NCBI GenBank assembly: GCA_022774505.1
Contig: JALFLW010000010.1
Span: 16,115-80,114 of the forward strand
Source of the DNA: Lachnospiraceae bacterium
GTDB taxonomy: Bacteria; Bacillota; Clostridia; Lachnospirales; Lachnospiraceae
Direction: 5' to 3'
Length of the DNA stretch: 64,000 bases
Made by a program: the position numbers and the translations under genes. How positions within the stretch are numbered: the first letter of the stretch is position 1; each line of letters begins with the position of its first letter. Below are positions 9,139 through 18,261 of this stretch, piece by piece. A model generated the notes under the pieces. It had not been told where the DNA came from, made no database searches, and worked only from the letters and a program-made list of their open reading frames with translations.

Positions 9139-10512
9139 ATGGCAAAAGCAAAGAGTAAGACGACATTCTTCTGTAAAGAATGTGGATATGAATCATCAAA
9201 ATGGCAGGGACAGTGTCCGGGCTGCAAGGCATGGGATAGCTTTGTGGAAGAACCGGTGGTACGGACATCTGCCGGTAAGGCAGTTTCCAGAAAGCAGATC
9301 AGAGAGCCGGCGAGATTGTCGGAAGTACAATTTTCTGAAGAGACCAGAATTGTCAGTGGTATAGAGGAATTGGACAGGGTACTGGGCGGTGGCATCGTCG
9401 TAGGCTCTCTTGTATTGGTTGGAGGAGATCCGGGAATCGGTAAATCCACACTTTTGCTGCAGATGTGTCAAAGGCTGGTACAGCAGGAGAGAAAGGTACT
9501 CTATGTATCCGGGGAAGAGTCTGAAAAACAGATCAAAATGAGAGCAGAGCGTCTGGGCGTTTTTCAGTCAGACATGCTGGTTATGAGTGAGACAGATCTG
9601 GATATTGTGGCCGAAACGATCAACAGAACTGTACCGGATGTGGTTATTATTGATTCTATACAGACGATGTACCGGGAGGAGATAGGTTCCGCTCCGGGCA
9701 GTGTGGGGCAGGTGAGAGAGACTACCGGTACGCTGCTTCGTCTCGCTAAGGGAATGTCTATATCGATCTTCATTGTGGGCCATGTGACAAAGGAAGGTGT
9801 TGTTGCGGGGCCGAGGGTGCTGGAGCATATGGTGGATACCGTCCTGTATTTTGAGGGAGACGGAGGAGTCTCTTATCGTTTTCTGCGGGGGGTAAAGAAC
9901 CGCTTTGGCTCGACAAATGAAGTGGGTGTATTTGAGATGCGGGGATCCGGTCTGGCAGAGGTATCTAACCCATCAGAGTTTATGCTTCAGGGCAAACCGG
10001 AAGATGCACCGGGTTCTGTCGTTGCATGCTCTCTGGAGGGGACGAGGCCTATCCTTGTGGAGGTGCAGGGGCTTGTCTGTCAGACAAATTTTAATTATCC
10101 GAAAAGGACAGCGGCCGGGATTGACTTTAACAGAGTAAATCTGCTGCTGGCAGTTTTGGAGAAGCGTCTGGGTGTACGGATGAGTGATATGGATGCTTAT
10201 ATTAATGTCGCAGGAGGGATGCGTCTTAATGAGCCTGCAGTGGATATGGGGATCATACTGGCGATCCTGTCAAGCTACCGCAATCAGGTGATTGATGGAA
10301 AGACAATCTGCTTTGGCGAGGTAGGTCTGGTGGGTGAAGTACGTGCAGTCAGCATGGCGGAGGCAAGGGTGCAGGAAGCTGCAAAGCTTGGCTTTGAGAG
10401 ATGTATCCTGCCGGAGGTGAACAGATCCCAGCTGGATCTGCAGCAAATGGATCTGAAAGGATTACAGCTGGTTGGTATATCTAATGTATATGAACTGCTG
10501 GAAATTTTATAG
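9139..10512 (+). CDS. radA: DNA repair protein RadA/Sms
   Basis: A 457-residue RecA-related branch-migration ATPase that processes recombination intermediates. The N-terminal zinc ribbon CKECGYESSKWQGQCPGC is at residues 12-29. The ATPase core has Walker A GGDPGIGKSTLLLQM near residue 95 and VVIIDSIQTMY as Walker B. The RadA-specific KNRFGSTNEVGVFEM lies near residue 253, and the C-terminal Lon-like domain contains GGMRLNEPAVDMGI and GEVGLVGEVR. Length is standard. It starts 3 bp after the preceding stop and has a rho-independent terminator 18 bp after its own stop. Confidence 0.97.
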   Translation: MAKAKSKTTFFCKECGYESSKWQGQCPGCKAWDSFVEEPVVRTSAGKAVSRKQIREPARLSEVQFSEETRIVSGIEELDRVLGGGIVVGSLVLVGGDPGIGKSTLLLQMCQRLVQQERKVLYVSGEESEKQIKMRAERLGVFQSDMLVMSETDLDIVAETINRTVPDVVIIDSIQTMYREEIGSAPGSVGQVRETTGTLLRLAKGMSISIFIVGHVTKEGVVAGPRVLEHMVDTVLYFEGDGGVSYRFLRGVKNRFGSTNEVGVFEMRGSGLAEVSNPSEFMLQGKPEDAPGSVVACSLEGTRPILVEVQGLVCQTNFNYPKRTAAGIDFNRVNLLLAVLEKRLGVRMSDMDAYINVAGGMRLNEPAVDMGIILAILSSYRNQVIDGKTICFGEVGLVGEVRAVSMAEARVQEAAKLGFERCILPEVNRSQLDLQQMDLKGLQLVGISNVYELLEIL

Positions 10513-10530
10513 AAATAGTATAATATATCT

Positions 10531-10561
10531 GGGACAAAACATTTTGTTTTGCCCCTTTTTT
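10531..10561 (+). terminator. Rho-independent terminator of radA
   Basis: The 10-base arms GGGACAAAAC and GTTTTGCCCC pair with one A-C mismatch around a 5-base ATTTT loop, followed directly by six T residues. It lies just after the radA stop and before the next ribosome site. Confidence 0.85.
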
Positions 10562-10581
10562 GAAAATCTGTGAGGAGAGAT

Positions 10582-10947
10582 ATGAAAATTATGGAATGGA
10601 AGGGAACAGAAAATACAACACGGGGCGTCGTAGAACGCATGGAAACATCAATGAATTCTATGGAGCAGATGTCCTTTGATGCGATCAATATAACGGACTC
10701 TCTGGTGACGCTCACCAGCAAAGCGAGAGAATATGCACAGATGATGAAAAACGGTGATGAAGAAGAGAGAGAAACCTCGTTTGAAGAGATTGAAAAAATA
10801 TTAGATCTGGTATTGGAAAATGCGTTTCGAGTCAACAATGTTTCGCATGAACTCGAGCATGAGGTGGTTTATCAGAGAGATACCACGGACAATATCAGAC
10901 AGATCATAGACTTTTTGTATGGAATGACAGAGAGCCGGATCATATAG
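10582..10947 (+). CDS. Small coiled-coil hypothetical protein
   Basis: A 121-residue acidic, almost wholly helical protein of unknown function. GAGGAGAGA a few bases upstream favours the ATG at 10582 over the GTG at 10570. Heptad-like hydrophobic spacing runs through MSFDAINITDSLVTLTSK and FEEIEKILDLVLENAFRV, and the overall pattern resembles the helical tails of chemotaxis-receptor-like proteins, though no specific signature is present. No signal peptide or membrane segment is seen. It follows the radA terminator and is the last plus-strand gene before the minus-strand methyltransferase pair. Confidence 0.65.
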   Translation: MKIMEWKGTENTTRGVVERMETSMNSMEQMSFDAINITDSLVTLTSKAREYAQMMKNGDEEERETSFEEIEKILDLVLENAFRVNNVSHELEHEVVYQRDTTDNIRQIIDFLYGMTESRII

Positions 10948-11058
10948 CATAAGAGGAAAAGTCATGCAAAAAATGCTTTTGGACGGATGATAAGGGAGGC
11001 GGATGGAATATTTCGGTCGGTGAGGAGATTTAAACAGCAGCTCACACAGGAAGAGTGT

Positions 11059-12204
11059 TTAAGATCTTCTCGGTGGCTTTGGTCCCATATATTGATAGAA
11101 ATATGTTTTCATCATGCCATTATAGATCTTACGGTTTTTGTCGGCTTTGCGTCCGAGATATCGTTCCGCCTGATCAAAAGCAGTGATCAGGTAGAATGAC
11201 CAGCTGTCCAGATGAGAAAATGCATCGCCAATCTCCCGATAAAGGGCAGGCATGTCTTCCTCCTCCTCGAGACGTTTCCCGTAAGGAGGGTTGGTGATGA
11301 TAAAGCCGTATTTTTTACGATGGCTCAGACGGGATACCGGTCTTTGCTGAAAATGGATCAGATGATCTACTTCTGCTAAGCGGGCATTCTCCATGGCTGC
11401 CTTGATAGCACCGGGATCAATATCATATCCCTGGATATCCATTTCGATATCGCGGATGATCAAGTCTTCTGCCTCATTGGCAGCATCATACCAGGCTTTT
11501 TTGGGAATGAGATGTTTCCAGTCCTCCGCAGAGAAAGAACGGTTCATACCCGGGGCAATATTGGCTCCGATCATGGCTGCTTCAATAGGAAATGTACCAC
11601 TTCCACAGAAGGGATCCACCAAAATACGGTCCCGTTTCCAAGGAGTCAGCATGATCAGGGCAGCAGCAAGCGTCTCGGTGATCGGAGCTTTTACAGTGGT
11701 CTGGCGGTATCCGCGTTTGTGCAGGGAATCTCCGGATGTATCAAGTCCGACAGTTACAATGTCTTTCATGATCGTGACACGGAGAGGAAAGTGGGCCCCA
11801 TCCTCTGGAAACCAGTTTAGATTATATTTCTTTTTTAGGCGGTCAACCATTGCTTTTTTCATGATAGACTGTATATCCGATGGGCTGAAAAGCTTACTTT
11901 TGATAGAGGTTGCCTTTGCAACCCAGAATTTTCCGTTTTCCGGGATAAACTGTTCCCAGGGCAGAGCCTTGGTCCCCTCAAATAATTCATCAAATGTTGT
12001 CGCTTTAAAGCTTCCGATCTTGATCAGGATGCGTTCTGTTGTACGCAGAAAAATATTAGCGCGCACGATGGCATTCTCATCTCCGGCAAAGGTGACCTTA
12101 CCGTCTTCGACTTTAATAATGTCATATCCCAGTTTTTGTATTTCACGTTTTAGTACTGCTTCCAGTCCGAAGTGACATGGAGCGATCAATTCATAATCAG
12201 CCAT
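11059..12204 (-). CDS. RlmL-like THUMP-domain rRNA methyltransferase
   Basis: A 381-residue class I RNA methyltransferase, probably making m2G in 23S rRNA as does the RlmL/YpsC family. The THUMP domain occupies about residues 1-165 (ELIAPCHFGLEAVLKREI, FWVAKATSIKSKLFSP). The catalytic domain contains the SAM-binding LVDPFCGSGTFPIEAA and the base-flipping FIITNPPYGKRLEEE, the NPPY motif of amino-group N-methyltransferases. The start is set at 12204 because GAGGAA precedes it; an earlier in-frame ATG at 12222 lacks a site. It lies on the minus strand, next to and codirectional with the rsmH paralogue, making a small RNA-modification block. Confidence 0.88.
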   Translation of the reverse strand: MADYELIAPCHFGLEAVLKREIQKLGYDIIKVEDGKVTFAGDENAIVRANIFLRTTERILIKIGSFKATTFDELFEGTKALPWEQFIPENGKFWVAKATSIKSKLFSPSDIQSIMKKAMVDRLKKKYNLNWFPEDGAHFPLRVTIMKDIVTVGLDTSGDSLHKRGYRQTTVKAPITETLAAALIMLTPWKRDRILVDPFCGSGTFPIEAAMIGANIAPGMNRSFSAEDWKHLIPKKAWYDAANEAEDLIIRDIEMDIQGYDIDPGAIKAAMENARLAEVDHLIHFQQRPVSRLSHRKKYGFIITNPPYGKRLEEEEDMPALYREIGDAFSHLDSWSFYLITAFDQAERYLGRKADKNRKIYNGMMKTYFYQYMGPKPPRRS

Positions 12205-12345
12205 ATTATTCCTCGTTTCCATACTTTTAATTATCGGTTCGTTTTTGGCAGATATAGGTCATCCGCTTGTCGGAGTTATCTTATCATATATTGATGATTC
12301 ATACAATAAATAAGAAAAATGTCACAGATATGTATTCTTTGGGGA

Positions 12346-13398
12346 CTATGCCTTAATAGCCCAGCGCATTTTGGTGGAACGGGCCCGGGGGTTTTGGGCA
12401 CATTCCTGAGCCGAAGGGCGTACAACATCTTTGGAATATTCCCTGTAGATACCTGCTTTGAAGCCTGCCTTGAGAGCTTTTTTGACCAGTTTATCTTCGC
12501 CGGAGTGAAAAGTGAGAATAGCCGCTCTTCCACCGGGTTTGAGGACATTGGGCAGTTTTTCCATAAATTCATAGAGGACCTCGAATTCATTATTTACATC
12601 AATACGAAGTGCCTGAAAGACACGCTGGCATGTCTTTTTGACCGTCTCTTTCCGCTCCGTTTCGGGAAGGAAAGACAGCGTGGCTTCGATAATCTGGCGC
12701 AGCTTCGTCGTGGTATCTATATGATTTCCTTTACGGATCTCATCGACGATGGCTTTGGCGATTTCGTCACTGTACGGCTCATCGGAATTTTCATAAAACA
12801 TGCCGGCCAGTTCATCGCGGCTGATGGATTCCAGACGCTTTGCGGCACTGATCCCTTTTTCCTGATTAAGGCGAAGATCCAGGGGACCATCAATTTTAAA
12901 GGAAAAACCACGTTTGGGATTATCGATCTGCATGGAGGATACCCCCAGATCTGCCAGAAGGAAATCGAAGCCTCCGGCTTCGCTGGCGATTTCATCAACC
13001 GTACAAAAATTTTGGAGTCTTATTGTCAGGATATCTTCCGTAAACCCCAGATCTTTCAGACGCTCTCTTGTTTTAGAAGATTCCTCGGGGTCTACATCCG
13101 TGGCATATATATGGCCCTGACCGTGGAGCTTTTCCAGCATTGCCCGTGTATGGCCTCCATAGCCCAATGTAGCATCAAAACCGGTCTGTCCGGGCTGTAT
13201 CTGCAGAAAATCAAGGATTTCCGGCACCATAATAGAGATATGCATTCCGGCAGGAGTATTTCCCTTGCGGATCACATGTTCTATGGTATCCTGATACTTC
13301 TTGGGATTTAATTCTTTATATTTTTCTTCAAAGCGTTTTGGGTATTTGCCCTTATAATGAACACGGCGTTTATGAGGTGCCGGTTGAGTATTGTCCAT
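12346..13398 (-). CDS. RsmH-type 16S rRNA (cytosine-N4) methyltransferase paralogue
   Basis: A 350-residue member of the MraW/RsmH family, which methylates N4 of C1402 in 16S rRNA. Diagnostic motifs are present but altered: GFDATLGYGGHTRAMLEKL, FLLADLGVSSMQIDNPKRG, DGPLDLRLNQ and AILTFHSGEDKLVKKAL, where classical RsmH has SFHSLEDRIVK. There is a basic N-terminal extension of about 35 residues (PHKRRVHYKGKYPKRFEEKY). The classical gene lies at the head of the division and cell-wall cluster, and none of those neighbours are here. It is therefore probably a second, diverged copy with a related or shifted rRNA target, but its substrate is not shown by the sequence. Confidence 0.85.
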   Translation of the reverse strand: MDNTQPAPHKRRVHYKGKYPKRFEEKYKELNPKKYQDTIEHVIRKGNTPAGMHISIMVPEILDFLQIQPGQTGFDATLGYGGHTRAMLEKLHGQGHIYATDVDPEESSKTRERLKDLGFTEDILTIRLQNFCTVDEIASEAGGFDFLLADLGVSSMQIDNPKRGFSFKIDGPLDLRLNQEKGISAAKRLESISRDELAGMFYENSDEPYSDEIAKAIVDEIRKGNHIDTTTKLRQIIEATLSFLPETERKETVKKTCQRVFQALRIDVNNEFEVLYEFMEKLPNVLKPGGRAAILTFHSGEDKLVKKALKAGFKAGIYREYSKDVVRPSAQECAQNPRARSTKMRWAIKA

Positions 13399-13482
13399 AA
13401 TATTTTACATTCCTTTCCCGGTCCGCAGGCTATAGACCACAGACATCAATTTATCATTTCAAAAATTTGTTTATACGGGAGC

Positions 13483-13712
13483 CATCGTATTTAAAAGCCT
13501 CCTTTAATATGGGGGTAGGATAACATGGTGGACAGGAGATTGTCAAATAAACGGGGATGCAAATTGATCCGTAAGTGACAAGACAATTTTTTAGCCACAG
13601 CTCACGGATCAATTTGTTTTCCCAGGCAAAATGCTTATTTTCTTTTCAGGACATAAGACATATTACGGGTACATATCGGTTTTGGGTGTGAGAAGTTTGA
13701 GTTAGTAAGAAA
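13483..13712 (+). repeat. Dispersed repeat, copy A (one arm, gene-free)
   Basis: This 350-bp gene-free interval holds a copy of the repeat seen at 25201-25757. The clearest part is 13560-13698, which matches the right arm of that copy: TTTTTTAG then CCACAGCTCACGGATCAATT, AGGCAAAATGC, ACATAAGACATATTA, and the end TTTTGGGTGTGAGAAG. At 13560-13613 the segment forms its own hairpin (AATTGATCCGT pairing with ACGGATCAATT). Further left, TATGGGGGTA at 13517-13526 also matches the right half of the longer copy. The opposite arm is missing. No reading frame is present. Confidence 0.75.
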
Positions 13713-13745
13713 TATAACAAAAATGTTTCCCGGTAAAAAGCAATA

Positions 13746-13774
13746 TTGACCAAAGGAAAGATACACGGTACAAT
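13746..13774 (+). promoter_or_regulatory. Promoter of the ABC exporter pair
   Basis: TTGACC at 13746-13751 and TACAAT at 13769-13774 are separated by 17 bp, a good sigma-A match. A start of transcription near 13781 fits the ATG at 13818 and argues against the in-frame TTG at 13746 as the translation start. Confidence 0.75.
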
Positions 13775-13817
13775 AAAAATTGTGTCTTTTGGACATATTA
13801 CTATTAGGGGGCATTTG

Positions 13818-15569
13818 ATGAAAAAATTATTAAAGTATATTACAGAGTACCGTAAGGAATGTATTCTGGGACCTCTATTTAAGCTGTTGGAGGCATGCTT
13901 TGATCTGACAGTTCCCATGGTCATGGCATGGCTGATCGACAGAGGTATTTCACAGAATAACGTACCTTATATCTGGAAGATGGGAGGTTTATTATTGGTG
14001 CTGGCAGCCATCGGACTGACCTGCTCTATTACGGCACAGTATTTCGCCGCAAAGGCAGCGGTAGGGTTTGCAACGAAGCTTCGCCATGCTGTGTTTGCCC
14101 ATATTGAGACATTATCCTTTACGGAGATGGATGAGGCCGGGACTTCCATGATGATCACGCGGATGACAAGTGATATCAATCAGGTCCAGTCGGGAACAAA
14201 TCTGGCACTGCGTCTGTTTTTGCGGTCACCGTTTATTGTATTTGGTGCGGCAGTCATGGCATTTACAATCGATATCAAGGCGGCTCTGATCTTTGCTGTC
14301 GTAATACCACTGCTTGCGATTGTCGTATTTGGCATTATGCTGCTCACGATGCCGATGTATCAGAAGGTACAGGGGCATCTGGACAGGCTGCTGGGTGTAA
14401 CCAGGCAGAATCTGAGTGGTGTCCGTGTGATCCGGGCTTTCAATAAAGAGCAGGCAGAGAGAGAAAGCTTTGGAAAGGAAAATGACCTGCTCACCAGAAT
14501 GCAGCTTTTTGTGGGGCGTATTTCAGCATTGATGAATCCCGTGACATATATAATGATCAATGGTGCCCTGGTGGCACTGATCTGGACAGGGGCAGTCCGC
14601 ATCAATATGGGAACCTTGTCACAGGGCCAGATTGTAGCCCTGATCAATTATATGTCGCAGATCCTGGTGGAGCTTGTTAAGCTTGCTAATACGATTATTA
14701 TGACTACGAAATGTGTTGCATGTGGTAATCGTGTCCAGGCTCTTCTGGAGGTACAAAGCAGCCTGAAGGATGGCAATATCCCGTTTGAGGAGACTCAGAA
14801 GCCGGCACTTGTGGAATTTGATCATGTGGCTTTGGCCTATAAAGGAGCCGGGGAAGCATCGTTGGAGAATATCACTTTTACGGCAGAGCCGGGACAGACG
14901 ATCGGTATTATCGGAGGTACCGGTTCCGGAAAGACGTCATTGGTTCATATGATCCCACGGTTTTATGATGCGACGGATGGATGTGTACGAATTAATGGAC
15001 AGGACGTGAAATCGTACAGTCTGGAGGAGCTACGTCAGCATATAGGTATCGTGATGCAGAAAGCAGTGCTGTTTCATGGCTCTATCCGTGATAATATCCG
15101 CTGGGGCAATCCGGAAGCAGATGATGAAATGATCACAGAGGCTCTGGAGCTTGCCCAGGCTTCCGAGGTAGTTGCAGGTAAGCCGGAAGGACTGGATTAC
15201 GAGATCGAGCAGGGAGGAAGAAACCTTTCCGGAGGACAGAGACAGCGATTCACTATTGCCAGAGCATTAGTGCGTAAACCATCGATCCTGATCCTGGATG
15301 ACAGTGCATCTGCACTGGATTTTGCGACAGATGCAAAGCTTCGAAAAGCTCTTTCCGGTTTAAAAAACACATCGACTATATTCATCGTATCACAAAGAAC
15401 CTCCTCTATTCAGCAGGCGGATAAGATCCTTGTACTGGATGATGGACAGCTTGTCGGAATGGGAAGTCATGAAGAGTTGTTAAAGGATTGTGATGTATAT
15501 AAGGAAATATATGATTCCCAGTTTAAGAAACCAGAGGAAATAAAAGCACAGAAAGGGGAGGTGAGATAA
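13818..15569 (+). CDS. Heterodimeric ABC exporter, subunit with degenerate ATPase site
   Basis: A 583-residue half-transporter with six membrane helices at about 15-320 and an ATPase domain at about 335-575. The start at 13818 follows AGGGGGC. Walker A is GGTGSGKTS and the signature is NLSGGQRQRFTIARAL, but Walker B reads ILILDDSASALDF: the catalytic Glu is Asp. Together with the partner's LSQGQ signature this is the hallmark of heterodimeric multidrug exporters such as BmrCD, LmrCD or TM287/288, in which only one of two nucleotide sites hydrolyses. The partner starts 3 bp after its stop. The substrate is unknown: drugs, lipids or peptides are all possible. Confidence 0.93.
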   Translation: MKKLLKYITEYRKECILGPLFKLLEACFDLTVPMVMAWLIDRGISQNNVPYIWKMGGLLLVLAAIGLTCSITAQYFAAKAAVGFATKLRHAVFAHIETLSFTEMDEAGTSMMITRMTSDINQVQSGTNLALRLFLRSPFIVFGAAVMAFTIDIKAALIFAVVIPLLAIVVFGIMLLTMPMYQKVQGHLDRLLGVTRQNLSGVRVIRAFNKEQAERESFGKENDLLTRMQLFVGRISALMNPVTYIMINGALVALIWTGAVRINMGTLSQGQIVALINYMSQILVELVKLANTIIMTTKCVACGNRVQALLEVQSSLKDGNIPFEETQKPALVEFDHVALAYKGAGEASLENITFTAEPGQTIGIIGGTGSGKTSLVHMIPRFYDATDGCVRINGQDVKSYSLEELRQHIGIVMQKAVLFHGSIRDNIRWGNPEADDEMITEALELAQASEVVAGKPEGLDYEIEQGGRNLSGGQRQRFTIARALVRKPSILILDDSASALDFATDAKLRKALSGLKNTSTIFIVSQRTSSIQQADKILVLDDGQLVGMGSHEELLKDCDVYKEIYDSQFKKPEEIKAQKGEVR

Positions 15570-15572
15570 GGG

Positions 15573-17333
15573 ATGGCAGCAAAAGGAAAAATGACCCGGG
15601 ACGATCAGAAAAAAACCTTGGGAAAAGTAATGAGATATATCAAAAGATACCGCATGCTGGTGATTCTGTCCCTGATATTTGCGGCAGTCACCGTTATCAC
15701 GACACTTTATCTTCCAATCCTTACCGGTAATGCGGTAGATCTTATGGTTGATAAGGGCCGGGTGGATTTCACCGGATTAAAGCCGATCATAAAAACGATG
15801 TTGATCGTATTGACGATCACCGGTGTGGCACAGTGGATCATGAATATCTGTAATAACCATATAACATATCATGTGGTCCAGGATATCCGGAAGGATGCCA
15901 TGGACCGGATACAGATCGTACCGCTTAAATATCTCGATGGTCACGCGGCGGGAGATATCGTGAGCCGTGTGATCGCAGATGTGGATCAGTTTGCGGATGG
16001 ACTTTTGATGGGATTTACCCAGGCGTTTACGGGCGTCATGACAATTATTGGTACATTATGTTTTATGATCAGGATAAATGTATGGATCACGCTGGTAGTT
16101 ATTCTGGTGACACCATTATCGTTCTTTGTCGCAGGATTTATTGCAAAGAAATCATATAGTATGTTTCAGCTGCAGTCAAAGGCGAGAGGAGAGCAGACAG
16201 CCCTGATCGATGAGATGATCGGTAATCAGAGAGTCGTACAGGCATATGGCCATGAGAAGCGTTCGCTGGAGCAGTTTGATCAGATCAATGGACAATTAGA
16301 AAAATATTCTCTGAGAGCGACCTTCTTTTCTTCTATTACGAATCCGGCAACCCGTTTTGTTAATAATCTGGTATATGCAGGAGTGGGAATTGTGGGAGCG
16401 TTTTTTGCCATTCACGGAATGTTGTCCGTAGGGCGTCTTACGAGCTTCTTAAGCTATGCGAATCAGTATACAAAGCCGTTTAACGAGATATCGGGTGTCA
16501 TTACAGAGCTGCAGAATGCTATTGCCTGTGCAGCCAGAGTCTTTGAACTGATGGAGGCCCAACCGCAGGAACCGGATAAACCGGATGCTATAGAGCTTGC
16601 ACAGGTCAGGGGGGCTGTAGAGTTAAAAAATGTCTCTTTCTCCTATGTGCCGGAGCAGAAGCTGATACAGGACTTTAATCTGACGGTAAAACCGGGACAG
16701 CGTGTGGCAATCGTCGGTCCTACCGGATGTGGCAAGACGACAGTGATAAATCTGTTGATGCGTTTTTATGATGTCAACAAAGGTGTGATCGCAGTAGATG
16801 GTACAGATATCCGTAATATGACGAGAGCGAGCCTGCGCAGCAACATCGGAATGGTACTTCAGGAAACATGGCTGAAGGATGGTACGATCCGTGATAATAT
16901 AATTATGGGAAAGCCGGATGCCACAGAGGAGGAGATCATTGCGGCAGCGAAGGCAACTCATGCACACAGCTTTATCAAGCGTCTTCCGAATGGATATGAT
17001 ACGGTGATCCGGGAGGATGGAGATAATCTGTCTCAGGGACAGAAGCAGCTGCTATGTATTACGAGAGTTATGCTCTGCCAGCCGCCAATGCTTATTCTGG
17101 ATGAAGCAACTTCTTCCATTGATACGCGTACAGAGATTAAGATCCAGAGAGCTTTTGAAAAGCTGATGAAGGGAAGAACGAGTTTTATTGTGGCACATCG
17201 TTTGTCAACTATAAAGAATGCGGATATTATTCTGGTAATGAAGGATGGAAATATCATCGAGCAGGGGAGTCATGAGAGTCTGCTTGCACAGAATGGTTTC
17301 TATGCAAATCTATATAATAGTCAGTTTGCGTAA
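15573..17333 (+). CDS. Heterodimeric ABC exporter, subunit with intact Walker B
   Basis: A 586-residue half-transporter that pairs with the gene just upstream. Membrane helices lie at about 30-320 (MLVILSLIFAAVTVITTLYL, FVNNLVYAGVGIVGAFFAI). The ATPase domain has GPTGCGKTTVINLLMRF, the variant signature NLSQGQKQLLCITRV, the intact Walker B MLILDEATSSIDTRTE and the switch His in FIVAHRLSTIKNAD. The intact Glu here plus LSGGQ in the partner forms the active site, while LSQGQ plus the partner's Asp forms the degenerate one. A GGGGAGG site precedes the start inside the end of the first gene. The exporter is predicted to sit in the cytoplasmic membrane and pump outward. Confidence 0.94.
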   Translation: MAAKGKMTRDDQKKTLGKVMRYIKRYRMLVILSLIFAAVTVITTLYLPILTGNAVDLMVDKGRVDFTGLKPIIKTMLIVLTITGVAQWIMNICNNHITYHVVQDIRKDAMDRIQIVPLKYLDGHAAGDIVSRVIADVDQFADGLLMGFTQAFTGVMTIIGTLCFMIRINVWITLVVILVTPLSFFVAGFIAKKSYSMFQLQSKARGEQTALIDEMIGNQRVVQAYGHEKRSLEQFDQINGQLEKYSLRATFFSSITNPATRFVNNLVYAGVGIVGAFFAIHGMLSVGRLTSFLSYANQYTKPFNEISGVITELQNAIACAARVFELMEAQPQEPDKPDAIELAQVRGAVELKNVSFSYVPEQKLIQDFNLTVKPGQRVAIVGPTGCGKTTVINLLMRFYDVNKGVIAVDGTDIRNMTRASLRSNIGMVLQETWLKDGTIRDNIIMGKPDATEEEIIAAAKATHAHSFIKRLPNGYDTVIREDGDNLSQGQKQLLCITRVMLCQPPMLILDEATSSIDTRTEIKIQRAFEKLMKGRTSFIVAHRLSTIKNADIILVMKDGNIIEQGSHESLLAQNGFYANLYNSQFA

Positions 17334-17366
17334 AAGTAAACAAATAAAACAGGAATGGTGACAAAA

Positions 17367-18209
17367 ATGGAGAAAAAAGTATTAGTTTTAGATTTAGATG
17401 GCACACTGACCAATTCAGAGAAAAAGATTACACCGGAGACAAAGACGGCTCTGATGGAAATGCAGAAACAAGGGCACACGGTTGTACTTGCATCGGGACG
17501 GCCAACGGCAGGGATAACGCCTCTGGCAGAAGAATTGAAACTGAAGGAATATGGTGGATATATTCTGTCCTTTAATGGGGGCAGGATCACAGAATGCAGC
17601 AGTGATGAAGTGATCTATCAGAAGACATTGCCACCGGAAATTGTGCCGGATCTGTTTTCACTGGCCAGACAGCTGGATATCGGACTTCTTTCTTATGATG
17701 AGGATAATAATATTATCACGGGAATGCATTATGATGAGTATATTGACGTAGAAAAAAATATTAATCATCTGCCGGTAAAGCAGATGGAAAAAGTAGAGGA
17801 TCATGTAAATTTTCCGTTGAATAAATGTCTGGGAACTGCAGAACCTGAGATCGCAGCTGAGGCAGAGAAAATATATGAGGAAAAATTTGGGGACAGGCTT
17901 TGTATCAGCCGCAGTGAACCGTTTTTTGTTGAGATCACACCGAAGGGGATTGATAAAGCAGCCTCTTTGGAACGCTTTTGCAAAATGACAGGAAACAGGC
18001 GGGAGGATATGATCGCCTGTGGAGACGGTTTTAATGATCTGTCGATGATAAAATATGCCGGACTTGGTGTGGCGATGGAAAATGCCCAGCCGGTAGTAAA
18101 GGAGGCAGCAGATTATGTGACTGCTTCTAATGATGAGGATGGTGTGGCAAAGGTGATCCACAAATTTATTTTAAAAGATGATATGTCCTTTAATACGGAC
18201 AGTATATAG
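17367..18209 (+). CDS. HAD-IIB (Cof-type) sugar-phosphate phosphatase
   Basis: A 280-residue haloacid dehalogenase-superfamily hydrolase of the Cof/YidA group, which dephosphorylates small sugar phosphates or flavin precursors. Motif I is LVLDLDGTLTNSEKKI with both Asp residues, motif II is ASGRP, motif III is the Lys near TPKGIDKA, and motif IV is ACGDGFNDLSMIKYAG. The C2-type cap spans roughly residues 85-200. The start is either 17355 or 17367; the latter is better spaced from GGTGAC. It lies downstream of the exporter and upstream of the GH26 gene, so it could act on sugar phosphates from that region, but this is context only. Confidence 0.9.
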   Translation: MEKKVLVLDLDGTLTNSEKKITPETKTALMEMQKQGHTVVLASGRPTAGITPLAEELKLKEYGGYILSFNGGRITECSSDEVIYQKTLPPEIVPDLFSLARQLDIGLLSYDEDNNIITGMHYDEYIDVEKNINHLPVKQMEKVEDHVNFPLNKCLGTAEPEIAAEAEKIYEEKFGDRLCISRSEPFFVEITPKGIDKAASLERFCKMTGNRREDMIACGDGFNDLSMIKYAGLGVAMENAQPVVKEAADYVTASNDEDGVAKVIHKFILKDDMSFNTDSI

Positions 18210-18261
18210 ATGGGGATGATCCGTAATCTATGTATGAAATGCAAAAGGAGATGAAGATATT

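Noticed and set aside
10987..11199. A 70-codon plus-strand frame after the coiled-coil gene
   Set aside because: Most of it overlaps the end of the well-supported minus-strand RlmL-like gene and it lacks a ribosome site.
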